A stretch of 64,000 nt of DNA from Macrolepiota albuminosa (Eukaryota; Basidiomycota; Agaricomycetes; Agaricales; Agaricaceae). Position numbers and translations under genes: made by a program. Under the pieces are notes generated by a model that worked only from the letters and a program-made list of their open reading frames with translations, was not told the origin of the DNA and made no database searches. Positions 36,375 through 48,113 of this stretch are shown piece by piece; the first letter of the stretch is position 1; each line of letters opens with the position of its first letter. The stretch covers positions 496,001 to 560,000 of the forward strand of contig JAMWFC010000113.1 of assembly GCA_027475525.1 (NCBI GenBank), in the 5' to 3' direction.

Positions 36375-37060
36375 CCTCTGTATCTTCCCTGTTCACGAAG
36401 CCTCCTACTCCTCCGGAAACAATGAATCCTCCAGTAATCTGTCGACAATCCTCGCTCAATTGTTCAAGCCTGTGAGATGCCAAAACGATCTTGCTCGAAG
36501 TGGTATTGATCTGGAGGCCGTATGATTTCTTGAAAAGTTCTGTGACTGCGTCATATGAGATTTCCCTGCCATGGTCTCACGCATGCCTCTGGACAACTTT
36601 AAAGAAGGATGATTGGAAATGTCTAGGTAGCAGCAGACCCAAGGAATTGACAATGGCAGTTGAAACGTCTGCCTGTCCAGAACATGTGTTGAAACCAACA
36701 CTGAGCTTCAACTCGGGAAGAACATGGTTACCGATTGCCCTGTTGACTGCACTGAGAATGGCATGAAGACCAGAACCTGCGATGTCAGAATCAACGCCTG
36801 AAAGTCGAAATCTTGAAATGTTTGCCTGAAAGCCGTGGTGATGTCGTCTACAGTCACTTCTCGTGCCTCGCGATCCAAAATTTCCTGGATGACTTGATAA
36901 AATGCAATCTGGAATTCACGTGGCAGGCTGAGGTGTAGGTGTTGTTTGATAAGATACGCGATGCCACCCTTGCCAGACTGTGAGTTGACGTGGATGACGG
37001 CCTCGTAGTTCTGTCCAAGATTGGCTGGATCAAGAAGAAGCGTAGAGCTGTTCCGCCCAG
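36375..37060 (-). pseudogene. 2-isopropylmalate synthase (LEU4-like) C-terminal fragment
   Basis: The minus strand reads [20 protein letters not shown] and [20 protein letters not shown], then [20 protein letters not shown]. This is the conserved segment between the catalytic barrel and the regulatory domain of 2-isopropylmalate synthase, the first enzyme of leucine synthesis. Further pieces in shifted frames ([39 protein letters not shown]) look like the C-terminal regulatory domain. The catalytic barrel is absent and the frame is broken, so this is a dead fragment. It lies head to head with the chitin synthase fragment. Confidence 0.65.
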
Positions 37061-37126
37061 GTATCGAGTATGAGATTGTCCCGATTCAGGACGTGTACAG
37101 GCCTATGGGTTGGGACCTGAACGGGC

Positions 37127-37620
37127 TTGGTTGTGAGCAAAGAAACCGTCAGCGGGGCAGAAGCTAGTACGTCGCCCTACCGCACTTTCTTCATCATGTA
37201 TGTTGACTCGTTGTACCAGTCGCTACACACAGGAGTGCAAGAGGTTTTTCGACATTGCAAACGGCAAGCAGTAGCCAAGATGTCTGTCGCACAGACTGAG
37301 CGCATGCCAGATTCCAAGAAGATAATGGTTGGGAAGACGAAATGACAGAGCACACGACGATCTTCAAGCAGGTGAGTATACTCCTCGTCAAGTCTGGACT
37401 GCAACTCTAGTGGTTGTGGTTGTGGTTGTGGTTGTGCCGGCCCTGGCAGAAAATCGCTGTTGTGCTCATTGTGGATGGCTTGGCCCCAATGGACAAGAGG
37501 GTGCTGGACATTCTGGCTAAGGTCGGTGTGTACCAGGATGGTGTCATGAAGAAGCAGGTTGATGGAAAGGACACGGTGGCACATATCTTCGAGGTGCATT
37601 GTTTTTCTGACTTATCTTCC
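37127..37620 (+). pseudogene. Chitin synthase fragment
   Basis: The frame at 37414-37626 reads [20 protein letters not shown], then [20 protein letters not shown] and IFE. This matches the donor-binding region of class I-III chitin synthases (consensus VVCIVSDGR...DVLAAMGVYQEG...VNGKDVTAHIYE). The catalytic core (QRRRW and the acidic motifs) is missing and stops lie on both sides. A (gtggtt)4 run at about 37410-37436 sits just upstream. It is a dead fragment. Confidence 0.75.
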
Positions 37621-37916
37621 CACTGATGTTCAACCGATCTTGTGCATGCATAGTATACTTTCTGTCAACTACAAGCCACAACTCGTCCTTGCGCTGGATG
37701 TAACCCGTCTCAGCGGTCTTGACGGTAGTATAGATGCAGATATTATGAACAAAACCACAAGACGAGACATGCGATGGGTATGATATCCCTTCGAGAAATA
37801 GCTTGCGGGGTGACGATAATGATTTTTGGAAGGCCAGTTGATGTACATGTCAATGAGGTTGTTTGCTAGATGCTGCCTTGAGGTATGCCTTGGCCAAAGC
37901 ATGCCACCTCTCCTGT

Positions 37917-38931
37917 TGATACGACGCTGTACCAGCAGTCAGGGACAAAACATGCACCAGAAGTCAAAATAAACATTTAATTATAGGCTGAAAACTGTAA
38001 GCCTCCTGGTAGCAGTCTCAACAAATATCTATCTCCGAAAATATCCCAACAAATACACAGAAAAGTACAGAACAACAGGCAGGGACCGGCTCAAACTATC
38101 AGCTCAACAATAGTCTAACCACTGTCATGGAGAGGAAAAGCATGGAAGCTGGTAATGGACGGAACAGGATTGGATGGAACAGGATGAAATTGGGAAATTA
38201 TTATATTCATTTGATATTATAATTCTCAATTTCATCATCAAATCAGTCAATGTTCGGCAATGGACGGAATAGGATGAAATTGGGAAATTATTATATTCAT
38301 TCAATATTATAATTCTCAATTTCATCGTCAAATCAGTCAATGTTTGATTTGACAACAAGGAGGGGAAAAGGAAAGAAGTAGAGGATGCAGGGAGGCGCTA
38401 AAAGAGGAAAGAAGGATCTAGGAATGGGATCGGGCTAAATGGAGCTCAAGCAAATAGGGAAGTGACAATCCGAAACATCCAGAAGAATGGTGGAACAAGA
38501 AGTTGAATGGTGGAACGGGTGGCACTGAAACAGGCCTCCCAAAAGGGAAATTGGACTATCAAATATGTTCTGGAAGTGGGAGAGTTTCCGACAAAGAGTC
38601 ATATGTAGATAGTGGTCTGTGCACCAGAAAAACAGTATAAATAGCCCAAGTTTAGTAGAGAATAGACAGGCAATTGATAGGCAAAGGCTCAGTGATTTCC
38701 AGGGAGTGAATCGCTTAGGCCGGAGTTTGTTAAGAAACCTCGACTTGTGGGAATATTATTATTCTCATTCAATATTATAATTCCTCAAAAACCTCAGCGT
38801 TTTGCAAGATTATTAAACGCAGTCAAGATAATAATTATCCCTTTCGTCATCAAAGTCAGTGTGAATTCAAGGTCATATTCTACACTAGCAAGCCCCAGAA
38901 CTATCAAGTAATACTTCTACCAAGTACTACA
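37917..38931 (+). mobile_element. Solo LTR, family 1 copy C
   Basis: 1015 bp, related throughout to 30725-31664, with the same ends (TGATACGACG ... AGTACTACA) and a TATA box at 38636-38643. It is flanked by a perfect 4-bp duplication, ctgt, at 37913-37916 and 38932-38935. It contains an internal direct repeat with a period of about 90 bp near 38180-38340. There is no internal coding part. Confidence 0.88.
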
Positions 38932-38945
38932 CTGTCGAAGCCATT

Positions 38946-39567
38946 TCAACACCTAGAACTAGGTCCGCGCCTGAGAGTCGACTGAAGCTGGACTGACACC
39001 AATGTAGTCCAGAGAAAGACTGGTATCTGGGTATGCTTCAATCGGAAGGTCAAGCATGACTGATTCAGGAGAGCGACAAAACACCCTCTAACTGCAGAGC
39101 CAAACATCGCAACCTTGAAGTATGTACATTCTTCCGTTGCGTACCAAAAATACAAATTCAAAAGACTATGTAGAAAAAGATCAAAACGGTATCATTTGTG
39201 GACTTTCAGTAAACAAAGTGGACACTTTCTTATGCCAATCTTACCATGAACATTGGATGTTGACCCTCATTTTGAGTAAAGTCTTCAGTACTTGCACGGC
39301 TGATACCTATAAATGAAATGTCTAGTTTTATGCACTAAGAGAGACACCAGTACTTACATTTGAAGAAATGAAATCGACTTTTTGGATGTTTTCCGTAGTC
39401 TGTATGTATCGGTTTAGTGGAGTAATTATAATTAGTACGCATGTTAGTTGACTCACCAGATATAATGACGGAGCCACGTGGATACATCTTACTTTTCGAG
39501 GCTTCATTGGAGGCCTAGAGATGCGGTAATTGAGGCTGAAGATTGATTCTTCAGAAAAGGAAGACAT
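38946..39567 (-). CDS. Small multi-exon hypothetical gene
   Basis: A reading from ATG at 39565-39567 (MSSFSEESIFSLNYRISRPP) can be spliced through GT-AG introns. The first exon ends in LYL before gtgagt. A 42-nt exon follows (TTENIQKVDFISSN), then VSAVQVLKTLLKMRVNIQC, and an exon reading YFWYATEECTYFK. Introns of about 50-80 nt with tactaat-type branch sites support this as a real gene. The C-terminal frame is uncertain. I recognise no family. The 3' end stops a few bases from the solo LTR at 37917-38931. Confidence 0.4.
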
Positions 39568-39645
39568 GTTGAGTTCACTTGAGTGTTGTTGTTTCTAGCA
39601 CAAAGAAACAAAGAAAAGAGATCATGGTAACATCACATACAGGAC

Positions 39646-39894
39646 TACGAGGCTGCAGCTGAAACTTTGCAATATGGGAGACGGTCAAGTTGAATTACCA
39701 GCCTACAATAGAGTATGCTGAAGTTGAGGTGACGACTTTGCAAGACACGTGCATAAGTGATTGTGATTGTGGCTGTGCACAAGTCAACTTGTCAAGCGCC
39801 CGCACCGCCACACACTACGAGGCTACAAACTGAAACTTTGCAATATGATAGATAGTCAAGTTGAATTACAAGCGTACAAATAGACTATGCCGAA
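39646..39894. repeat. Direct repeat pair and dispersed motif
   Basis: 39646-39722 and 39817-39894 are diverged copies (gctgaaactttgcaatatg ... gtcaagttgaatta). The spacer holds ctgtgcacaagtcaacttg, which resembles the tandem repeats at 51991-52250. Confidence 0.55.
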
Positions 39895-39899
39895 CCATT

Positions 39900-41151
39900 T
39901 CACCGAATATGAGGCAGCTGAATCTCAGGTTGAGGGTTGAGGGTGACTTGCAATTGTGCGGCAAGGCTTTGAAACCAGGTATCACTGTAGAAGTTGAGAG
40001 GAAGGCAAGCCACAATGTCGCTCAACGACCGCGATGTATGATCATTGTTGCTGATACGTCGGACTCGTGGTCTGGTGCCAGCGCGCGGGTTTCCATATGA
40101 GTTTGTTGTAGTCCTGTGGCTATCAATGAAGCGGAGGAGGCTTGTGACACGAGAACTGCGCCACATTTGTATTTTTGCCCTGTACTCGTAGGGCTCACCA
40201 TCAGACTCGTCTGAGCTTTGACCATCCACACCGAGCAATGGAACAAGATGTCCCAGCCCAAAACATCTATCATTTCTTCACAAATGGCTTTCCGAGAGTG
40301 ATACAGCTGCCAGATGATCAGCGACTTGAATCTGTACTCATGTGAGATACATACCTCTGTCTGTCTCCTCCTCCTACGCTTAACCTTGCAGCTTCTCTGA
40401 AATTCTTCGCTGAACCGAACTTCAGCACTGTCCGCATCCTCATTCTCTCGAGGTCGCCGTTTATCGTAGGCCTTTCTCAGGGTGTCCAGATGGGTGATGA
40501 AGTGTTGAGTGACCCATGTAGGATCCAGATTCCTATGGGGATACTTTTCTATGACATGTGCTGCAAACTGGTCAGCAAGTTTGAAATTCCATATATTCTG
40601 AGGGGAATGGATCCAGATTTGGGGTTTGTCAATGTTTGGTCCCGGAGCAGTGTCATCCGCAGCAAAATTTGCTATGTCGACAACAGATGCGAGAAGCTCT
40701 GGCCGCTCATTGACAACCTTGAAGAAGTCGACATCTTTCTCGGTACTTAACACAAATTTCATCTCCTCTCTAACGATGCGCATACAGGTATTGTGATAGT
40801 CGGTGTGATTGACACGTGTCTGAGGGACCTTGAAGGGGGATGTCCTGGGAACTAGTACCTTCCTCCAAGCAGGAGTACGGAGTCCATTCATCTGGTCCCG
40901 TAGCTCTTCCACTTCTTCTTCAAGTCTCCTGACCGTATTCAACAGGTAGTTGTCGTCGTCTTCGTCATGTTGGTTATCATCGGGAGCACCGCCTCTGATG
41001 TCGTCTCCATGGGCAGGCTGAGCAAAATCGGAACTATGCGGGGCAGTGACCTAGAAGAGATGGAACGTTAGAGCATGCATCAAGACGTTAGAATGAAAGG
41101 GCATACAGTGTTGATAGAAGAGGGAAGCTGCAAGTCGCTCATAGTGTGCAT
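39900..41151 (-). CDS. Hypothetical protein of a multi-copy Agaricomycete family
   Basis: The start is ATG at 41149-41151. Exon 1 (41107-41151) is joined by a 56-nt GT-AG intron (41051-41106) to a long exon. The exon begins with an acidic stretch and a short coiled coil (RRLEEEVEELRDQMNGL). A conserved-looking domain follows, with WNFKLADQFAAHVIEKYPHR and later KSLIIWQLYHSRKAICEEMI. Near 40230 the frame must change once, by an unseen intron or an indel, to continue as SSDESDGEPYEYRAKIQMWR and NSYGNPRAGTRPRVRR, ending at 39900. I recognise this as the pattern of an uncharacterised multi-copy family in mushroom fungi; its function is unknown. The frame change may mean it is a pseudogene. Confidence 0.5.
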
Positions 41152-41594
41152 TCCGTGCGTTGACAATGATTCAGAGCAAGATGAAGCGAGCTCAAAGGAC
41201 GAATTGTCTCAAGATTCCGAACTCCAATTCTTTGTTTGAGGGCATCATATGATTGTCTTTCGACTACAAACTTGCGAACAGCACGCTCATCGCCTTCAAA
41301 CCACGCTCACCCCCTTTGGAACATCGCCTGTTCTGCTAAGTGATTGACAATGTGAAAATCAATGTCTCATGCGCAGGCTTTCCCAAATGAAAGAACTGGC
41401 TGGATCAATCAGCAATTAAAGAGTTGGCGGCTTGCAATTTGGGGAACAGGAGACGCAGAAATATTGACAGTGCCCTGGAAGTGGTGTCCAAGCTGTCAAA
41501 GTTGGATTTATCATGTGAATGAACTTGTACAAGAGCGACAGGACTTGCTCCCACGTGGCGACGAGGCTGCTGTATACTACGACCAAAAGTTGCT

Positions 41595-41861
41595 TTGCCA
41601 AATATTGGGCTAATGGACAGAAAAAATTTTCGGCGAGAAGTCTGTGAGAAAAGCAGAGTAGCAGAGAGAAAGATAAGTAGAGAACCAGAGAGCTCGGGGA
41701 GAAAACAGGCGAGCTTGGTGAACCCAAACCTCGAGGGAGAAAAGCGAGTTTGGGTGAACCCAGAACTCGAGGAAAAGGAACGAGCTTGGGTGAACCCAGA
41801 ACTCGAGGTAGCTCGTGTGGTGGTGTGGTTGCAAGGAGTCAGACACACTGGATTTACATAA
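41595..41861 (+). CDS. Small repeat-encoding ORF
   Basis: This 88-codon frame contains three imperfect peptide repeats of the type WVNPELEEKERA. They come from a minisatellite at 41709-41810 with a 35-36 bp period (gcgagcttgggtgaacccag). A similar motif recurs near 51755. It is probably not a functional gene. Confidence 0.25.
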   Translation: MPNIGLMDRKNFRREVCEKSRVAERKISREPESSGRKQASLVNPNLEGEKRVWVNPELEEKERAWVNPELEVARVVVWLQGVRHTGFT

Positions 41862-42102
41862 TGCCCATGGGATTCCTCCCATCCACATTACTAAGCAACT
41901 TCTCTTGATTGCCTTTATCTCTTATATAACGTAGTTGGGAATAAAATATTCATTCTCATTTTCATGCCATTAAATTCAGCGACATAGATATCTATTACTC
42001 TCTACCTATACAAAAGGAAAAAGATAAAAAGACAATTTATTTCTGTATGTTCAGAGTCTAGAAGAATTATCATATTCTAATAGCTTTCAGTTTTCTAATG
42101 CG

Positions 42103-42256
42103 TCTATAATACAAGATCAAGTTTCCACCATTGCAAATACCTCTTCCAAATTTCTTATATGAAGAGGATCAGGAAGGGGTCTATAATACAAGATCAAGTT
42201 TCCACCATTGCAAATACCTCTTCCAAATTTCTTATATGAAGAGGATCAGGAAGGGG
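42103..42256. repeat. 77-bp exact tandem duplication (3)
   Basis: Perfect 77-bp copies near the 3' part of the coiled-coil gene. Confidence 0.95.
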
Positions 42257-42828
42257 CAAACTGGCTCGACACACTGGGCATGATTGGAAGAACTTTTCAC
42301 CCCACCACTTGAAATCTCCCATAGTTTCAAAACAATCTACGGTGATTGTTATTCAATGCGGAATGTGACGGATCAAATACAACATCATACTGGTGCCAGA
42401 CAATCCCTCTCAGCTGTGACAGCTGTAAGTTCATCCGTAGTCACCGCAAGTCGATTTTGCTTGTTTAGAAATTGGGCTCTGAGAGTGTCGCGATCCTGGC
42501 GGATCAACAGTTACAATGAAATCTCATTTTCAGAAGACACAAACGAGCAAAGCTTCATCTCTTTGCTTCTGGAGCACCGAAACTTCTTCCTTTGCACAAT
42601 TCAACAGAGAATTTAGCCAAGAAATCTCCTGAGATTATTTCTCAAAAAGAAGAGGGATGCCGATAATAAGAACCTTACTTGATTTTTGTCCTCCTCGAAT
42701 TTCTTAGCTGCTCGAGAACGTTCCATTTCGACGGCATTTCCGGGCTGTGTCCTTTCTGAGAAACAGTCAATATACTGAGAGTCATGGTTCCTGGTTCCGA
42801 CCTCTGGCAAGGTTGCCTGTGAGCTCAT
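42170..42828 (-). CDS. Coiled-coil protein with possible RING C-terminus
   Basis: Exon 1 (42679-42828, starting MSSQATLPEVG) joins exon 2 (42545-42628) and exon 3 (from 42495 down) through GT-AG introns of 50 nt (42629-42678) and 49 nt (42496-42544), all in phase. The joined protein has a heptad-like helix (EISWLNSLLNCAKEEVSVLQ; DRDTLRAQFLNKQN). Further down, a frame reads CFETMGDFKWWGEKFFQSCP then VCRASLPLPDP, which looks like the second half of a RING finger. The first zinc ligands of a RING are not visible in frame, so the gene may be broken there. No function is assigned. Confidence 0.4.
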
Positions 42829-43312
42829 GACGAGGTCAAGAGCGTTGAAGAAGAGAAACTATTATACCGTCTGACTTTTGACATCCTTGAAATCTGATTC
42901 TTTGTCTGAGAAAAAAAGCTCCCCCTTAGGGATGATCAACGTCTTCTTTTTCCGAGTTCGAGCAGCAGCGCTACAGGGAAGAGAGAGGCACAGATCCCGG
43001 GCGCAAGACTTGTTGGGTCGATCTGCAGGCATGGGATGCAAGACGGATAGAGGGTACCCATTCTAGTTTCTTTCTGTTTCTCTTTTTGAGAGAATTTGGA
43101 TGACGGCCACGAGGCACCCAGGCGAACACAAAGGCAATGATGATGAATTAAAATTTAACCGGCGGCAATCATATGTCAACCATTTCTCTTTCGACGCAGA
43201 TATCTAGACACCAATATCACAGCAAAAACCGATGCTGAAGCTCAACCCCGGAACGAAGTGTAAAGCAACAGTTCATCTGTGCTTGCAAAGGCAACATTTC
43301 TATTTTCAGGGC

Positions 43313-43920
43313 TCAACCGCACTTCTTGGTCTGGGTCGATGGTGCACACAACACTAACCTGATGGTTAATCTCCTAGATAGTGACCTTAATGTGATTTTG
43401 TTCATGACAAGTGTGATTTTTACTCCCTCTTGTAGAGCGTAGCAAATAATGGACTCATTGTGGTGACCGTTAACTGCAAACACATCAACATCCAGATAGG
43501 CCGTCAAGTACAAATGATATTCACTGACCCCCTCAACAAGGTCGACTACAAGTAGGATGCCGTCAACAAGTATTTCGCGTTCTCTAGATAGGACGTAAGC
43601 AGTATAACGCATCTGAAAGAATGTGCTCGTTAGTCGTAACATAGAAAACCGTGTTTCTGGCATCTTTCTCTTCCACCGTCCATTTCCACTTTGACTGGAG
43701 CGACAATGGGCCCACACGATGGATAATACTACTTGTCCTCATGAAGAACAAGCACGTTATGTGATGGAACTTTTCAGACAAGACCTCTGTATAAGTTTTA
43801 ATGTAATAAAGACTGACCATCGACCTCCATTAACGCTTCTCATCATTGAGCCCTTTGAGAGGAGCAGAAAACTCATCACAGTCCTCGAAATAAGCCATGG
43901 TGCGACACAACTAATGTAGA
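43313..43920 (-). pseudogene. Translational-GTPase-like fragment, best fit Snu114 (U5 snRNP)
   Basis: The minus strand reads DGILLVVDLVEGV, an apparent GT-AG intron, and then YALQEGVKITLVMNKI. This resembles the segment between the G3 and G4 motifs of EF-2-like GTPases. The form ALQEG...LVxNKI fits the splicing factor Snu114 better than EF-2 itself. The Asp of NKxD is replaced (NKIT), and the G1 motif and all later domains are missing. It is a dead fragment, and the assignment between family members is tentative. Confidence 0.45.
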
Positions 43921-43992
43921 ATAGGTGTGTATCAGTGAGTAAGGGAGCCAATACGTTGTCACAAGTGCCCAAGAATTGGTGACCGGGTCACA

Positions 43993-44146
43993 TTTCTGCC
44001 CAAAAGTGTTCAACAAAACTTAAAACATGGAAAAATTTTAGCTCCGATATTGACATGGTTATGATGGATTTTCTGCCCAAAAGTGTTCAACAAAACTTAA
44101 AACATGGAAAAATTTTAGCTCCGATATTGACATGGTTATGATGGAT
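43993..44146. repeat. 77-bp exact tandem duplication (4)
   Basis: Perfect 77-bp copies in non-coding sequence. Confidence 0.95.
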
Positions 44147-45588
44147 ACATACATTTCATTTTAACCAAGAAAGAAAAGTATATCCCAGATACGGGAGAAA
44201 AAGTCAACAATCAACTAACTCTGTCATACCAGCACATGTATATGCGAGGACAAAATTTAGCATCCAGCGTTGGAATGGCCGGACGTGTACAAATTTATCC
44301 TGATCAAAGATCTGCGTACATTGTATTGCATCTACTAGAAAATATTGATTGAAATTAATGCTTTGCGCTTTGGAGAGGAAGGGAATGCAGCAGGGTAACT
44401 GCAAATTGCGCATTTGAAAAATTCGGAAATGAGTAAAAGTGTAAAAAAAAAAACAATGCTTGCACAACGTTCCCCTTGTCATATTACATTTCACAAACAA
44501 AATTTTTTTCTTGAAGTTTTTCAAGCGTTGCAAGACTAATGAACCATTACCTCTGCTTCAAAACGACGGAGATTGCTAACACATACACGTTTCAATGAAA
44601 CAACTACCATGATTTCATCCCACTCGAACCTTGCGCAATGGGCTTCAATCTCAGCGACTGGCACCGCTTTGAGTTGTGAATGTGTCCGAGTGCTCCAGAT
44701 GCTCGCTCCAAGCTCAGGATACTCCTGGTACGGGTCGTGGGGGATATCAGATGGCTGATGATGTACCCCAACAATCCAGACTCCTTGTAAATGCCTATTC
44801 TCTTGAGACACTTTGGGAAACTCGATGATCTGTTTAATGGTAAATGGAGCAGGTGTACCATGTAATGTTACGGAGCTGTTGCCATGGTGCCTCGTCTGAG
44901 TTGTGAAAGATAGACCATGGTGCCAAACTTGAGATTGTGTGATTGCATCCGATGGGACGAGTGCATGCGGGTCAGCACATTTGATTGCATCTATACTTTC
45001 AAGGGAGATGGAAGCAGTTTTCCCTTTGACGCCTAAATCCTCATTGAAAGACTGGACCTCATTTTCCAAATCCTGAAAGGTAGCTGCGTCATCATGCTCG
45101 GTTGCAAGTATGCCACGAGCTTGAGGTTGAACTAGAACTTGAAAGAATTTGAGGCACTCCTTAACAACCCGCGGACAACTTTCCTTGAAAAATAGGCCTC
45201 TCAAGTTGGCAGCTTTATGCCAGGATCGAAGTATCGTTTCTTCATATTCATCTAGTTTTCTCAAGTCAGAATCAGCTCAACCTAGAATAGGCAGAGGATT
45301 TACATTTCTTATAATTGGTTGAAAGCCGTTGCAACTGACCGATCGCGCGTTCAAATGGGAAGGCCCACCACCCATGGACAGGACCATAGAGCTTTATGAA
45401 CTCTGGAATGTGAAAAGCCATGTGGTGATTAGGGACACACTCATAGAACGGAAATATTCTCTGGAGTTCTCGCCAATATTCAACCATGCGATTTATGTAT
45501 AGTATGGAGTGTGCTTCACTGGTGACTTGAGAGGTTGCCAAGGTAATTGCAGTCATGAGTAGCATGGTAAGATGCAGCAATTCCGTGC

Positions 45589-45743
45589 ATTTGGTATCTG
45601 ACCATTTCCGAACCAAGGAGATTGGCAAATTTAAGCAACCGAGTGTGCGCCATTCATCGGCCTTGATTTGGTATCTGACCATTTCCGAACCAAGGAGATT
45701 GGCAAATTTAAGCAACCGAGTGTGCGCCATTCATCGGCCTTGA
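45589..45743. repeat. 77-bp exact tandem duplication (5)
   Basis: Perfect copies inside the CACTA transposase. Removing one restores the frame. Confidence 0.95.
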
Positions 45744-46802
45744 GTTTCAATCCTGACAGAAGAGGAACTGAAGTTACCCAGGAGGGCTTTACAATATAAT
45801 CCATATCATCTCTGATGCTATGCATCTCTTTGTCTGTTAACACATTTCCAGGTTCTATATATGTGTTGGTTTCGACTTGTTTCATTCTCTGCGAAAGGAT
45901 GTTAGTTGCATTCAATAAGAAAAATGTCAGCGCGTGCCCAAGTTACGATAGCTCGTGAGTACTCCTCTCTTGTAAGTCTCTTTGCGCCAGATCGCATTTC
46001 ACATTGAAGACCTCTGGCGACGTAAACCAAGGCCGGTAAAGCAATTTTAGCCCATTTTTTCACCGCACTTTCAAACGCAGTATCCTTGTCGCTGAATTCC
46101 ATATGTTCCGATAGCCAACGAAGGAGTGACCGCGCAGCTTTCATAGACGATTTTGCCTGCGGCTCAGGGTTATCAAAAGTGAATGGTATCTTTACAATTA
46201 ATGCTTTATGTGGAACAACTTCTTTCCGTCTACTCTTTTTACCTTCGGGGTTGTAACCAAGAATGCTCCGAAAATGCTCCTTGATGAGACCGAGAAACAA
46301 GTTATGCATGGGATCGACGACGAGATAGGACGATGGCTTGTAATAGGGCAACCTGAGAAGTTCGGTCCATCGTATACCATATTTTTCTACCAATTTTTTG
46401 GCCGCTTCTGTAGAGGGAGCAGATATGTATTTCTCCGCCTTTTGCCTACAGTCGGCATCGATACGCAAAACCCAAACGTCGTGTTCAAAATTATTGTAGG
46501 AATGAAAAGACCTGCAGCATTCGCATCGGGAACAGAACAATTCGTGGTTGATTGTAGTAAAGTCTCCAACTTTCCGTGCCATCAGGAGGTCGCAGACAAC
46601 GAGGATAATGGCACAAAAAATCAACCGCCCATAGAGATAGTCTGCAGTCTGGCTAAACTAAACATAAAACACAAGGAAGGCGTTGACGATCGGTTTCAGG
46701 TAGGGGTTGATACCGTCCACCTCCACGGAAGGCTCATGCAGACCAGGAATCAGCTGAACATAGAGATTCTCGGGCTTGTGCCGTTCTTCTATAGGTAGAT
46801 TA

Positions 46803-46956
46803 AGACATGCAACGGAAATCATTCCAACAGAGATCTTCTTTCCAGCTTGCTTATTGCCCAGCGGATTGAAGAAATCCACAGACATGCAACGGAAATCATT
46901 CCAACAGAGATCTTCTTTCCAGCTTGCTTATTGCCCAGCGGATTGAAGAAATCCAC
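46803..46956. repeat. 77-bp exact tandem duplication (6)
   Basis: Perfect copies inside the CACTA transposase. Removing one restores the frame. Confidence 0.95.
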
Positions 46957-47958
46957 TCGGATCAAAAATAGATAACAACCAGTGTTTGTGTTGCCAGAGA
47001 GACTAAAGTGAGTTTTGCCATTGGGCCCCATGAACTCCCGAATCGCAGAGCCCTGAAAGATATCTGTTATTTTCCCACCTTCGGAAGCGCACATCTTCTC
47101 CCAAGCTTGGTCCATCTTTTTCTTGTAACCGTGTCGGGACAGTAAACCTGTGAACCAATCTTTGAAGTCAAAAACAACATAGGGCCGTATGGGGACGTAT
47201 ATAGTGAGATTCAGTTGCCCAACAGATTTTGGGCAAACAAGCAGCTCCTTACACTTCTTGCCATGACGCCTGGCACTACAACACTCTGGATACACCGGAA
47301 TGTCATCATATATATCCTTTCCATCGTCTTCGCCACTCTTGCCCTTGATTGCTCTGTAAATCGAGTGACATGCTGGGCAGGCCGCATATACCTCAGATTT
47401 CCCTTCCAGGCGCAAAGTCTTGATCGCAACACGAATGTCATGAGGGAACGTTTTGTAAAAGTGCAAACCCAGAGCGGTCAACGCATGAGGGAGAGCTTCC
47501 ATGACAATGTCCAAAAGCTTTTCGCACATTTGGAATAACCAGTATGTGCCTCGACGAGGAAGGTGGAGAGTGATGTGGCAAACAGCAACCATGAGTATCA
47601 CCACCTGTAGAAATGCCGCCACTCCAACAAGACTGGGCAAGAAATGTGCCCCTATGAGGAATCATCAATAATCAGGAAACACATGAATCTGCTGGTACTG
47701 ACCGGTGTTGAACTTACTCCCAGCTAAAGCATCCTCCTGAGCACATCTTGCCATGTCTGCATCGTGACTTCGAAAAGGCTGTGGACTGTATCCTGCAACG
47801 ACCGTACTGTTTCATAAGTTTTGACCACAGCCAGAATCTTTGACATTGCCATTGGAAGAAGCTTGGCTGATTCCTCTGCCAGAGCTTGTTTGATGTTGCC
47901 TAGTTCCTTGATATTGCCTGCCAGCTTAATGTCGCTGGCTCCAGTCGGGGCGTTCCCG

Positions 47959-48113
47959 ACAGCCTTGATATCTGAATGCAGAGTTTTGAGACCATCCTCG
48001 ATTTCGTGAAGTAGAGAGACCAATTTTTTCGTTCTACAGCCTTGATATCTGAATGCAGAGTTTTGAGACCATCCTCGATTTCGTGAAGTAGAGAGACCAA
48101 TTTTTTTGTTCTA
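47959..48113. repeat. 77-bp tandem duplication with one mismatch (7)
   Basis: The copies differ only by C versus T in a T run (48030 and 48107). Removing one restores the CACTA frame. Confidence 0.93.

Noticed and set aside
38180..38340. Direct repeat in the solo LTR as another artefact
   Set aside because: The period is about 90 bp and the copies differ at several bases, so it is a natural internal repeat.
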